A DNA stretch of 14,653 nucleotides. It comes from Pseudomonadota bacterium. Its GTDB lineage: Bacteria; Pseudomonadota; Alphaproteobacteria; Acetobacterales; Acetobacteraceae. The DNA lies in assembly GCA_021798375.1 (NCBI GenBank), contig JAJZHU010000022.1, positions 1 to 14,653 of the forward strand. Direction: 5' to 3'. Below the pieces are notes generated by a model. That model was not told the DNA's origin. It did not search any database and worked only from the letters and a program-made list of their open reading frames with translations. Shown here piece by piece: positions 6,414 to 14,248 of this stretch. Position 1 is the first letter of the stretch. Every line of letters starts with the position of its first letter. A program made the position numbers and the translations under genes.

Positions 6414-6427
6414 TTGATCGAGGTCAA
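6414..6427. promoter_or_regulatory. Possible FNR/FixK-type operator
   Basis: TTGATCGAGGTCAA matches TTGAT-N4-ATCAA at nine of ten fixed positions, with G replacing A in a place where natural sites vary. No plus-strand gene lies downstream, so any target would be leftward: the small gene starting at 6159, or an RNA in between. TATGTC at 6386-6391 on the minus strand is at the spacing expected for a -10 element with an activator centred near -41. The match could still be chance. Confidence 0.4.
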
Positions 6428-6500
6428 TGACGCGCCGCAGCAGTTCCAGCACCCTTAGAACGTCGCAGCGCAACAGATGCCGCGATAGTTAGCCTGCGGT

Positions 6501-6555
6501 CGGCAGCCCTCCCCCCCTTCTCCCCCCGGGCTGTCGGCCTCTCGCTCAAGGGCCG
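6501..6555. repeat. C-rich palindromic repeat-like element
   Basis: CGGCAGCCC (6501-6509) pairs with GGGCTGTCG (6528-6536) around a C/T-only loop, and CGGCC (6535-6539) pairs with GGCCG (6551-6555). Read on the minus strand it translates as PHPRPLSERPTARGEKGG, the familiar look of dispersed intergenic palindromic repeats in proteobacterial genomes. Only one copy is in the window, so its repeat status is inferred. Confidence 0.45.
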
Positions 6556-6743
6556 GGGATGCGGCGATCGGTCTGCCGGAATTGCGACGCAACCGTTCAA
6601 CGCTGCCCGCCGCATTCGGAATATCGACGACCTTCGGGTTGCACGCCAACCATCCAAAGTCATGGCAACCACCAACCGGGGCTGCCCGCCTGATGAAAAT
6701 TCGCGCCGCAACAAAAAACGCCCGATTCCAAACCCAGGGGGCA

Positions 6744-6759
6744 TCACCTTATAAGGTGA
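6744..6759. other. Perfect 16-bp palindrome downstream of lon
   Basis: TCACCTTATAAGGTGA is an exact palindrome. On the minus strand the pairing extends outward with GGTAT against ATGCC around one bulged base. A second TCAC-GG-GTGA motif lies at 6775-6784. It begins 39 bases after the lon stop. No T-run follows, so it may be a 3'-end stabilising structure for lon mRNA or a protein-binding site. Confidence 0.5.
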
Positions 6760-6797
6760 ATACCCGGCTGATCTTCACGGGTGAGAAAAATCCAACC

Positions 6798-9224
6798 TCA
6801 ATGCGCCACTACCGGCACCGCTGCCGCCTCTGCCTTGGCCGCCAATGCTTCTTCCGGATCTTCCCACGTGATCGCCTCGGGTTTACGCACCAAAGCCTGA
6901 GCAATCACGTCGTCAACGTGAGCCACCGGAATGATCTTCATGCCCTTTTTCACATTGTCCGGAATCTCGGCAAGATCCTTTTCATTGTCTTTCGGAATAA
7001 ACACCGTGGTGATGCCGGCACGCAGCGCCGCCAGCAGCTTTTCCTTCAAACCGCCAATCGGCAACACCCGCCCACGCAAGGTGATCTCACCCGTCATCGC
7101 CACATCGCGCCGCACAGGAATGCCTGTGAGTACCGACACAATCGACGTCGCCATGCCAATGCCCGCGGAAGGACCATCTTTCGGCGTTGCACCTTCGGGA
7201 ACGTGAACGTGAATGTCGCGTTTTTCAAACAAATTCGGCTTGATGCCAAAGCTGATCGAACGGCTACGCACGTAAGAAAGGGCCGCGGAAATGCTTTCTT
7301 GCATCACGTCACCCAGCTTACCGGTAATTTTGATATTACCCTTACCAGGCAGTAGCACGGCTTCGATCGTCAGAATCTCGCCGCCAACTTCGGTCCAGGC
7401 CAACCCAGTCACCACGCCGACCATATCTTCCGATTCAGCTTCACCATACCGGAAGCGCGGCACGCCGGCAAATTTCTCCAAATTCTTAACGGTAACGCCG
7501 ACCTTTTTCGATTTATTGGTAACGATTTCCTTCACCGCCTTGCGAGCTAGATTAGCCAGTTCACGTTCCAGATTACGCACCCCAGCTTCACGGGTATAAT
7601 AGCGGATCAGATCACGGATAGCCTCGTCGCTAACACTGAATTCGCCCTTCTTCAGACTGTGCGCCTCAATTTGCTTGTCCAGCAAATGACGCTTGGCGAT
7701 CTCTACCTTTTCATCCTCGGTGTAGCCAGGAATGCGGATGATTTCCATACGGTCCATCAACGGCTGCGGCATACGCAGGCTGTTGGCCGTAGTCACAAAC
7801 ATCACATCGGAAAGATCGTAGTCAACTTCAAGATAATGATCGGCAAAGGTGCTGTTCTGTTCAGGGTCGAGCACTTCAAGCAGCGCCGAGGAAGGATCGC
7901 CACGCCAATCAGCTCCCAATTTATCAATTTCATCAAGCAGAAACAGAGGATTCGAGGTTTTGGCCTTTTTCATCCCCTGGATAATCTTGCCGGGCATCGA
8001 ACCAATGTAAGTGCGACGATGACCGCGAATCTCCGATTCGTCGCGCACACCGCCCAGCGACATGCGCACAAAGCTACGCCCAGTCGCACGCGCGATCGAT
8101 TTCCCCAGAGACGTTTTACCGACACCCGGCGGTCCCACCAAACATAAGATTGGCCCACGCAATTTCTGACTGCGCGACTGCACCGCCAAATATTCCAAGA
8201 TGCGCTCTTTGACTTTTTCCAAGCCATAATGATCCGCGTCAAGAACCAGTTCAGCCGCGTCAACATCATTCTTAACCTTGGCGCGCTTTTTCCAAGGGAT
8301 CGCCAAAATCCAATCGAGATAATTGCGCACCACCGTAGCCTCAGCACTCATCGGACTCATCGATCGCAATTTGCGCAACTCGCCCAACGCCTTTTCTCGC
8401 GCTTCCTTGGAAAGTTTGGTCTTGCGAATTTTTTCTTCCAGCTCGGCGGTTTCGTCCTTACCGTCTTCGCCTTCACCCAACTCTTTTTGAATCGCCTTTA
8501 GCTGTTCGTTCAAATAATATTCGCGTTGGGTTTTTTCCATCTGGCGCTTCACGCGATTGCGAATGCGCTTTTCAACCTGCAACACACCAATTTCGGCCTC
8601 CATATGGCCGAACACTCGTTCCAACCGCTCGCCCACGCCGTGCGTTTCCAGCAATTCCTGCTTTTCAGCGATCTTTAAATTCAAATGGCTGGCCACAGTA
8701 TCAGCCAATTTGCTGCCATCCTCAATTTGGTTGAGCGATGCCAATACCTCGGGCTGAATTTTCTTGTTCAGCTTGATATATTGCTCGAATTGCCCAACCA
8801 CGGTGCGCCCCAGCGCATCGAGATCCTTTGCCGCCACATCTTCATCCGGCAGAGTTTCAACATAGGCTTCAAAAAAAGCCTGAGTTTCACCAAACCCGAC
8901 AATTTTGGCACGCCGCGTACCCTCAACCAGCACTTTCACCGTGCCGTCCGGCAGCTTCAGCAACTGCAAAATCGTGGAAACCGTGCCGACACGATATATA
9001 TCATCGATTTGTGGATCGTCTTGCGCCGCATTTTTTTGCGCAACGAGGAGAATTTGCTTGTTCTCCTTCATCACCGATTCCAACGCGCGCACCGATTTTT
9101 CGCGGCCCACAAACAGCGGCACGATCATATGCGGGAACACCACAATATCGCGCAACGGCAAGACCGCCATCAATTCATGAGAGCCGAGCGAAATATCAGC
9201 CTGCAAAACATCGGAACGAGTCAT
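6798..9224 (-). CDS. lon: ATP-dependent protease Lon (LonA)
   Basis: An 808-residue cytoplasmic AAA+ serine protease that degrades misfolded proteins and selected regulators. Order of parts: N-terminal substrate-binding domain (about 18-210, beginning MAVLPLRDIVVFPHM), coiled-coil region to about 300, AAA+ module with Walker A GPPGVGKT at 364-371 and Walker B FLLDEIDK at 428-435, then the protease domain with PKDGPSAG (catalytic S686) and GGLKEKL (catalytic K729, 43 residues later as in E. coli Lon). Length is normal and all key residues are present. The ATG at 9222-9224 is preferred because GGGGGA stands seven bases upstream; the frame stays open for another 19 codons without support. The C-terminal tail after about 785 is Ala/Glu-rich. 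It follows clpX by 93 bases, a gap holding a stem-loop and possibly its own heat-shock promoter. Confidence 0.97.
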   Translation of the reverse strand: MTRSDVLQADISLGSHELMAVLPLRDIVVFPHMIVPLFVGREKSVRALESVMKENKQILLVAQKNAAQDDPQIDDIYRVGTVSTILQLLKLPDGTVKVLVEGTRRAKIVGFGETQAFFEAYVETLPDEDVAAKDLDALGRTVVGQFEQYIKLNKKIQPEVLASLNQIEDGSKLADTVASHLNLKIAEKQELLETHGVGERLERVFGHMEAEIGVLQVEKRIRNRVKRQMEKTQREYYLNEQLKAIQKELGEGEDGKDETAELEEKIRKTKLSKEAREKALGELRKLRSMSPMSAEATVVRNYLDWILAIPWKKRAKVKNDVDAAELVLDADHYGLEKVKERILEYLAVQSRSQKLRGPILCLVGPPGVGKTSLGKSIARATGRSFVRMSLGGVRDESEIRGHRRTYIGSMPGKIIQGMKKAKTSNPLFLLDEIDKLGADWRGDPSSALLEVLDPEQNSTFADHYLEVDYDLSDVMFVTTANSLRMPQPLMDRMEIIRIPGYTEDEKVEIAKRHLLDKQIEAHSLKKGEFSVSDEAIRDLIRYYTREAGVRNLERELANLARKAVKEIVTNKSKKVGVTVKNLEKFAGVPRFRYGEAESEDMVGVVTGLAWTEVGGEILTIEAVLLPGKGNIKITGKLGDVMQESISAALSYVRSRSISFGIKPNLFEKRDIHVHVPEGATPKDGPSAGIGMATSIVSVLTGIPVRRDVAMTGEITLRGRVLPIGGLKEKLLAALRAGITTVFIPKDNEKDLAEIPDNVKKGMKIIPVAHVDDVIAQALVRKPEAITWEDPEEALAAKAEAAAVPVVAH

Positions 9225-9265
9225 GTAATAATCCCCCAGCGGTGCGTGATGCCTGCAGCAGTCAA

Positions 9266-9296
9266 GCATCATCCCAAACACATATCGGAATGATGC
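9266..9296 (-). promoter_or_regulatory. clpX-lon intergenic stem-loop and possible promoter
   Basis: On the minus strand GCATCATTCC and GGGATGATGC form a 10-bp stem with one G-U pair around an 11-base loop; on the plus strand that pair would be a C-A mismatch, so the stem fits leftward RNA. There is no T-run. CTTG (9307-9310) with CCGATATGT (9280-9288), 18 bases apart, loosely resembles a heat-shock sigma-32 promoter for lon, and the stem overlaps the would-be -10. Weak evidence for the promoter, fair for the stem. Confidence 0.45.
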
Positions 9297-9317
9297 ATGA
9301 CTTATGCAAGAGGCGGC

Positions 9318-10574
9318 TTACGCGCCGCCTTCAGCCCGCTCTTTGCCATACATATAAAGCGGATTGGCCCGGCCTTCGGCCACTTCCTTATTGATCACCA
9401 CTTCCTCGACATTATCGAGTCCGGGAAGGTCATACATCGTATCCAGCAAGATCAATTCCATGATCGAACGCAAACCACGCGCACCCGTTTTGCGTTTGAT
9501 CGCCCGCTGGGAAACCGACCGCAGAGCATCCTCGGTGAAGGAAAGCTTAACCCCTTCCATCTCGAACAAACGGCTATATTGCTTAACCATCGCATTCTTC
9601 GGCCTGGTCAAGATTTCAATCAACGCCGTTTCATCCAAATCTTCCAACGTCGCCACCACCGGCAGACGGCCAATAAATTCGGGAATCAGACCAAAGCGCA
9701 GCAAATCCTCGGGCTCCACTTCGCGTAAGATTTGCCCGGTGCGGCGCTCGTCGGGCCCGCGCACTTCGGCGCCATAACCAATCCCCGCCCCCTTGCCGCG
9801 CGCGCCGATGATCTTTTCCAGGCCCGAAAAAGCACCACCGCAGATGAACAGGATATTGGTGGTGTCCACCTGCAGGAATTCTTGCTGCGGGTGCTTGCGC
9901 CCACCTTGTGGCGGCACCGAAGCCACGGTGCCCTCCATGATCTTCAACAGCGCCTGTTGTACACCCTCGCCGCTCACGTCACGCGTGATCGATGGGTTGT
10001 CGGACTTGCGGCTGATCTTGTCCACTTCGTCGATATAGACAATGCCGCGCTGGGCACGTTCAACGTTGTAATCCGAAGCCTGCAACAACTTCAGAATGAT
10101 GTTCTCTACATCCTCGCCCACATAACCGGCCTCAGTCAACGTGGTGGCATCGGCCATGGTAAACGGCACATCGAGCGTGCGCGCCAAGGTTTGGGCCAAC
10201 AAAGTCTTGCCCGATCCAGTCGGCCCCACCAGCAGGATATTGGACTTGGCAATCTCGACATCCGTGCTTTTCTGACCATGCGCCAAGCGCTTGTAATGAT
10301 TATGTACCGCCACCGACAGCACACGCTTGGCGTGCTCCTGACCGATCACATAATCATCCAGCACCTTGCAAATCTCGCGCGGCGTGGGCACGCCATCCCG
10401 GGTTTTGACCAGATGGGTTTTATGCTCTTCGCGAATGATGTCCATGCAGAGTTCAACGCACTCGTCACAGACAAACACCGCCGGGCCTGCGATTAGCTTG
10501 CGAACCTCGTGCTGCGACTTGCCGCAAAACGAGCAATACAGGGTGTTCTTCGAATCCGAGCTCTTGCTAGGCAT
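9318..10574 (-). CDS. clpX: ClpX, ATPase/unfoldase subunit of ClpXP
   Basis: A 418-residue AAA+ unfoldase that recognises tagged proteins and threads them into ClpP. The N-terminal zinc-binding domain has C14, C17, C36 and C39 (YCSFCGK and FVCDEC). Walker A is GPTGSGKT (117-124), the pore loop GYVGE (150-154), Walker B VYIDEVDK (179-186) and the RKH loop GGRKHPQ (224-230). The ClpP-contacting loop reads I-G-Y (265-267) instead of the usual I-G-F. Sensor 2 region GARGLRS lies at 364-370. The ATG at 10572-10574 has GGGAG five bases upstream; upstream GTG codons in frame are less likely. It follows clpP by 144 bases and precedes lon, a typical alphaproteobacterial order. Length is normal for the family. 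Confidence 0.97.
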   Translation of the reverse strand: MPSKSSDSKNTLYCSFCGKSQHEVRKLIAGPAVFVCDECVELCMDIIREEHKTHLVKTRDGVPTPREICKVLDDYVIGQEHAKRVLSVAVHNHYKRLAHGQKSTDVEIAKSNILLVGPTGSGKTLLAQTLARTLDVPFTMADATTLTEAGYVGEDVENIILKLLQASDYNVERAQRGIVYIDEVDKISRKSDNPSITRDVSGEGVQQALLKIMEGTVASVPPQGGRKHPQQEFLQVDTTNILFICGGAFSGLEKIIGARGKGAGIGYGAEVRGPDERRTGQILREVEPEDLLRFGLIPEFIGRLPVVATLEDLDETALIEILTRPKNAMVKQYSRLFEMEGVKLSFTEDALRSVSQRAIKRKTGARGLRSIMELILLDTMYDLPGLDNVEEVVINKEVAEGRANPLYMYGKERAEGGA

Positions 10575-10612
10575 GGCCACTCCCACCCCCACCTAGGGGT
10601 ACAACTACCGAG

Positions 10613-10640
10613 TTTAGACACTGCTCCCACGCTGACACAA
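10613..10640 (-). promoter_or_regulatory. Possible clpX promoter
   Basis: On the minus strand TTGTGT (10635-10640) and TCTAAA (10613-10618) are 16 bases apart, giving an expected transcript start about 30 bases before the clpX ATG. Each box matches the sigma-70 consensus at four of six bases. A separate promoter would let clpX be made apart from clpP. Confidence 0.3.
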
Positions 10641-10718
10641 GCGGTTCAACAACAAGCAGGCTCGATAAATTAGACGTTATGGCGAAACCGGAGGCAGATC
10701 GCTCGCCCCCGTCACGCT

Positions 10719-11363
10719 TTATACTTTAGATTCTTCGCCCGTGGCCGGCGGACGCGACTCCACCACTTCATCAACAATCCCAAAATCACGCGCTTCAGCC
10801 GCCGACATATAGGTATCACGCTCCAACTTGCGCTCGATCGCATCGATCGGTTCGCCGGTATGCTTGTGATAAATCTCGTTCAACCGCTTACGCAATTTCA
10901 AGATTTCCCGCGCCTGAATTTCAATGTCAGTCGCTTGGCCTTGGGCGCCGCCCGACGGCTGATGCACCATCACCCGCGCATTGGGCAACGCATAACGCTT
11001 ACCCGCTGCCCCGGCACACAGCAGCAGCGAGCCCATCGAGGCAGCCTGACCGATGCACACAGTGCTGACCGGACTGCGGATATATTGCATGGTGTCGTAG
11101 ATAGCCAGCCCAGCTGTCACCACACCACCGGGACTGTTGATATAAAACGAAATATCCTTGCTCGGATTCTCGCTTTCAAGAAACAACAACTGGGCGCAGA
11201 TCACCGCGGCGACCTCGTCATACACGGCACCAGTCAGGAAAATGATGCGTTCCTTGAGCAAACGCGAATAGATATCGAAAGCGCGTTCACCACGGGCGGT
11301 CTGTTCCACCACCATCGGCACCAAATTGCTGGCATAATACTCAGCGGGATCACGATCCCTCAT
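10719..11363 (-). CDS. clpP: ClpP, serine protease subunit of ClpXP
   Basis: A 214-residue self-compartmentalised serine peptidase that forms a double heptamer and cuts proteins delivered by ClpX (or ClpA). The triad is S109 in GQAASMGS, H134 in VMVHQPSGG and D183 in ERDTYMSA. The N-terminal VPMVVEQTARGERAFDIYSR is the conserved axial-gate and early helix region. The ATG at 11361-11363 is chosen because GGGGTG precedes it by about five bases and because MRDRDP is a short propeptide-like leader; a second in-frame ATG four codons upstream (MGCR) overlaps that site. It lies 138 bases after tig on the same strand. All catalytic residues are intact and length is normal. Confidence 0.97.
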   Translation of the reverse strand: MRDRDPAEYYASNLVPMVVEQTARGERAFDIYSRLLKERIIFLTGAVYDEVAAVICAQLLFLESENPSKDISFYINSPGGVVTAGLAIYDTMQYIRSPVSTVCIGQAASMGSLLLCAGAAGKRYALPNARVMVHQPSGGAQGQATDIEIQAREILKLRKRLNEIYHKHTGEPIDAIERKLERDTYMSAAEARDFGIVDEVVESRPPATGEESKV

Positions 11364-11492
11364 TCTACACCCCATCAATAACGTCACGTTGCTTCACACA
11401 GGCGAGCGATCCGCCAAGACTCTTGCCCCGGTGGCCCCCAAATGCAAGATGCAGCGGGAGCCTCCGAAAGCATATTGGGGCATCAATGCCTT

Positions 11493-11513
11493 AAAAAAAG
11501 GTCAGCCTACCTC
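11493..11513 (-). terminator. Weak intrinsic terminator at the tig 3' end
   Basis: On the minus strand a 5-bp stem (GAGGT paired with ACCTT, six-base loop) spans the tig stop codon and leads into a T7 run (11493-11499). The stem is short and includes a G-U pair, so termination would be partial, which could set the ratio of tig to clpP transcript. Confidence 0.35.
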
Positions 11514-12827
11514 GGGATCGATAGAAAGTTCGTCCGGGGCCACCTGTTTTTCCTCAATCTTGGCAAGTTCAAGCAGGAAATCGACCACTTTGTCCTCAAA
11601 AATCGGCCCGCGCAGCGATTCGAGCGCCTGCGGATTTTTCCGGAAAAAGTCGAACACCTGGGCCTCTTGACCACGATAACGCATCGCTTCGGCCTGAACG
11701 GCGCGATTCATCTCTTCCGGCTGGATCACGATCTTGTTTTCAAGCCCGATCTGCGCCAGCAGCAAGCCCAAGCGCACACGGCGTTCGGCGATCGCACGGT
11801 AATCGGCCTTCAACGTATCTTCATCTTTGCCTGCATCGTCGGCATCGAGCTGACCGTTCTTGCGGTCTTCTTCCAAACGCGCCCAGATTTGCTGGAATTC
11901 GGCATCCAGCATGGTTTGCGGCACAGGGAAATCAACCAACCCGGCTAGCACATCCAACAAATCGCGCTTCAAACGCAGGCGCGACATCTGATCATATTCG
12001 CGCTTGATCTGGCCGGCCACCAGTTCACGCAGCTTTTCAAACGATTCAAACCCCAAAGTGCTGGCGAATTCATCGTTCAGTTCCGGCACCACACCTTTTT
12101 GCAGCTTTTTGGCGGTGATGCTGAACACGGCCGGCTTCCCGGCAAGATCCTTGGCGTGATATTCCACTGGGAATGTTACCGGGACATCGCGGGTTTCGCC
12201 CACGGTAAGCCCGATCATGCCTTCCGCGAAGCCGGGGATGAACCCCTGACCACCCAGTTCGACCGCCATGTCGGTGCCCGTACCGCCTTCAAACGCCACG
12301 TCATCGACCGTGCCGCGGTAATCGACCACCAGCGTGTCGCCGATTTCGGCGCCGCGCGCATCCTCCACATCCACCATCGCCTTCTGGCGGCTGGCGATCT
12401 CACTCAAAGCTAAATCCACTTTTTCACTGGGAGCTTCGGCAGTGTAACGCGTCAGGTTAATATTGCGCAGGTCCGGCAGCGCAAAGTCCGGGAAAACTTC
12501 CAGCTCGACCTTGAATTCCAGATCGCTGGTGCCGAACGCCGAGGTCACTTCCACGCGCGGCTTGCTCACGCTGCGCAGCTTGCGCTCGCTGATCAGGGCT
12601 TCGGTGGCATCATTTACACATGCTTCCAGCACCTCGCCAAGCACCGCCTGGCCATAGCGCTGCTTCACCAACGAGGCCGGCACCTTGCCTGGACGAAAGC
12701 CCGGCAGACGCAACGTCTTGCCTAGTTCGGCCAATTTAGCGGTGCGCTTGCTCTCGATCGACGCGGACGGTACAGAAACCGTAAAACCGCGCTTGAGCCC
12801 TTCACTGAGCGTCTCGGTAACCAACAT
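11502..12827 (-). CDS. tig: Trigger factor, ribosome-bound chaperone
   Basis: A 441-residue chaperone that docks at the ribosome exit tunnel and shelters nascent chains; it also has peptidyl-prolyl isomerase activity. The N-terminal domain carries the ribosome-binding signature GFRPGKVP (43-50). The FKBP-like domain runs about 158-243 (GDTLVVDYRGTVDD, then GGTGTDMAVELGG and FIPGFAEGMIG). The rest is the helical substrate-cradling C-terminal domain, ending acidic (DPEVG). The ATG at 12825-12827, giving MLVTETLSEGLKRGF, matches the family's usual N-terminus; the ribosome site is weak (GGGGA 11 bases away). Only 37 bases separate it from the 3' end of tRNA-Leu, so it probably shares that transcript. 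Length is normal. Confidence 0.96.
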   Translation of the reverse strand: MLVTETLSEGLKRGFTVSVPSASIESKRTAKLAELGKTLRLPGFRPGKVPASLVKQRYGQAVLGEVLEACVNDATEALISERKLRSVSKPRVEVTSAFGTSDLEFKVELEVFPDFALPDLRNINLTRYTAEAPSEKVDLALSEIASRQKAMVDVEDARGAEIGDTLVVDYRGTVDDVAFEGGTGTDMAVELGGQGFIPGFAEGMIGLTVGETRDVPVTFPVEYHAKDLAGKPAVFSITAKKLQKGVVPELNDEFASTLGFESFEKLRELVAGQIKREYDQMSRLRLKRDLLDVLAGLVDFPVPQTMLDAEFQQIWARLEEDRKNGQLDADDAGKDEDTLKADYRAIAERRVRLGLLLAQIGLENKIVIQPEEMNRAVQAEAMRYRGQEAQVFDFFRKNPQALESLRGPIFEDKVVDFLLELAKIEEKQVAPDELSIDPEVG

Positions 12828-12864
12828 AATCGCGGAAATCCCCAATCCGAAAGTTCGTCCCAAA

Positions 12865-12948
12865 TGGTGCGGGCGAAGGGACTTGAACCCCCACGGCTTG
12901 CGCCACCAGAACCTAAATCTGGCGTGTCTACCATTTCACCACGCCCGC
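12865..12948 (-). tRNA. tRNA-Leu (anticodon UAG)
   Basis: The minus strand folds as a class II tRNA: acceptor GCGGGCG (complement of 12942-12948) pairs with CGCCCGC, followed by discriminator A and an encoded CCA (12865-12867). The anticodon stem CCAGA/TCTGG encloses the loop TTTAGGT, with anticodon TAG, reading CUA and other CUN leucine codons. A long variable arm (around TGGCGCAAGCCGT) is as expected for leucine. The T loop is TTCAAGT. It lies 61 bases after the MFS gene and 37 bases before tig. Confidence 0.96.
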
Positions 12949-12973
12949 AGCCTGTTCGGACCACGAGCCGCGG

Positions 12974-13002
12974 GCTTTAGCGCACCTTACAAGGCGACAC
13001 AA
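12974..13002 (-). promoter_or_regulatory. Possible promoter for tRNA-Leu (and tig)
   Basis: On the minus strand TTGTGT (12997-13002) and TAAAGC (12974-12979) are 17 bases apart. Transcription would begin about 18 bases before the tRNA 5' end. The -10 box is poor, but position and spacing suit the 61-base gap after the MFS gene. Confidence 0.35.
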
Positions 13003-13009
13003 GATGGCT

Positions 13010-14248
13010 TTAGCTTTCAGCAGGCCCTCGGCCATCAATCCCCTCGGCATCTCGCAAGGCGGGAAACATCCGCATCCACAAAATTGCCACCAAGATGGTG
13101 CCAATCCCACCCGAAACAACCGAAAACACCGGCCCCAACCAGCCCGCCATCATGCCAGATTCGAATTCCCCCAATTGATTGGATGTGCCGATAAACAAGG
13201 AATTCACCGCGGCCACCCGTCCGCGCATCTCGTCGGGGGTGCGCAACTGCACCAGCCCCGCCCGTACCAACACGCTGATCATATCCGCGCCGCCCAGCAA
13301 CATCAGCGCAAACAATGAAAAATACAATGAGCGCGACAAGCCAAACAAAATCGTGGCGGCGCCAAACACCATCACAGCAGCAAGCATCTTAATCCCAATG
13401 CCGCTCTTGATCGGGAAACGGGTGAAAAAAAACGACGCCACCAAAGCCCCCACCGCCGGAGCCGCCCGCAATATCCCCAAACCCGCCGAGCCGATGTGCA
13501 AAATATCCCGCGCATAAACCGGCAACAACGCAGTGGCCCCACCCAACAGCATCGCAAATAAATCTAGTGAAATCGCTCCCAGCACCACTTTTTCGCGCCA
13601 GATATAGATGATGCCGTGGAAAATCTCGCGCAGGCGGCTCTTGGCCGCGAACATCCGGCGCGGCCCAACCAGCGACAGCGACATCATGCACGACAACGCC
13701 GAACAGGCTGCGGCGACCCCAAACGGCGCGGCCGCGCCCAAACCATAGAGCAACCCACCCAGCGCCGGACCGACGATAAAGGCTGTCTGCATCGCCGAAG
13801 TCATCGCCGCCAAGGCACGCGGCAAAATCTCCACTGGCACCAAACTGGGCAGCATTGCCTGCATCGTGGCCACTTCAAACGAGCGTACACCGCCCATAAG
13901 CGCCACCAAAACAAAAATCACCTGCACATGATCGCGCCCCGATAGCATGATCGCACAGAGGCTCAGATTGATCATCGCGGACGACGCCTGACAAATCGCC
14001 CCCACTACACGGCGATTATACCGGTCGGCCACCATGCCCGCAAACAGACTAACCATTACCATCGGCATAAATTGCACCAGCCCGATCAACCCAAGCATGG
14101 TCGCCGAATGGGTTAACGCATAGACCCGCCAACCAACCGCCACCGCGAACATCTGATTGGCCATGCCCGAAGCGGTGCGAGAGCACCAGAATCGAACAAA
14201 ATCATATTGATCTAATAGACGCTTTGACACCACCAACCGTTCAGCCAC
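13010..14248 (-). CDS. MFS transporter (EntS-like, MFS_3 type exporter)
   Basis: A 412-residue inner-membrane carrier with about 12 predicted helices. The loop between helices 2 and 3 carries the MFS motif A form GMVADRYNRR (71-80); a related LRTPDEMRGRVAAVNSLF occurs in the second half, between helices 10 and 11, which is characteristic of the EntS/MFS_3 branch. Members export siderophores, drugs or other small molecules by proton antiport; the substrate here is not readable. The start is GTG at 14246-14248, overlapping the end of the nnrD gene by eight bases (GTGGCTGA), with a weak GAGA upstream; this argues for translational coupling. Nothing around it points to a siderophore pathway. No damage is visible. 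Confidence 0.88.
   Translation of the reverse strand: MAERLVVSKRLLDQYDFVRFWCSRTASGMANQMFAVAVGWRVYALTHSATMLGLIGLVQFMPMVMVSLFAGMVADRYNRRVVGAICQASSAMINLSLCAIMLSGRDHVQVIFVLVALMGGVRSFEVATMQAMLPSLVPVEILPRALAAMTSAMQTAFIVGPALGGLLYGLGAAAPFGVAAACSALSCMMSLSLVGPRRMFAAKSRLREIFHGIIYIWREKVVLGAISLDLFAMLLGGATALLPVYARDILHIGSAGLGILRAAPAVGALVASFFFTRFPIKSGIGIKMLAAVMVFGAATILFGLSRSLYFSLFALMLLGGADMISVLVRAGLVQLRTPDEMRGRVAAVNSLFIGTSNQLGEFESGMMAGWLGPVFSVVSGGIGTILVAILWMRMFPALRDAEGIDGRGPAES

Larger units (their letters stand above)
6160..6797. other. Gene-free region between lon and the small hypothetical gene
   Basis: No credible coding region is seen on either strand. The longest minus reading frame (6424-6747) encodes low-complexity Arg/Ala/Pro text running through a repeat-like element and has no ribosome site. 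The gap holds, from left to right, a T7 run on the minus strand (6244-6250), a stem-loop (6312-6342), an FNR-like box (6414-6427), a C-rich palindromic element (6501-6555) and a perfect palindrome (6744-6759). A minus-strand leader or small RNA running from about 6380 to 6244 is conceivable. Confidence 0.65.

Noticed and set aside
6424..6747. Minus-strand reading frame of 107 residues in the lon-downstream gap
   Set aside because: It reads through the C-rich repeat element, has low-complexity Arg/Ala/Pro text, no ribosome site and no recognisable domain.
8685..9293. Plus-strand 202-residue frame opposite lon
   Set aside because: It is antisense to the conserved N-terminal domain of Lon; other long frames opposite clpX, clpP and tig are rejected for the same reason.
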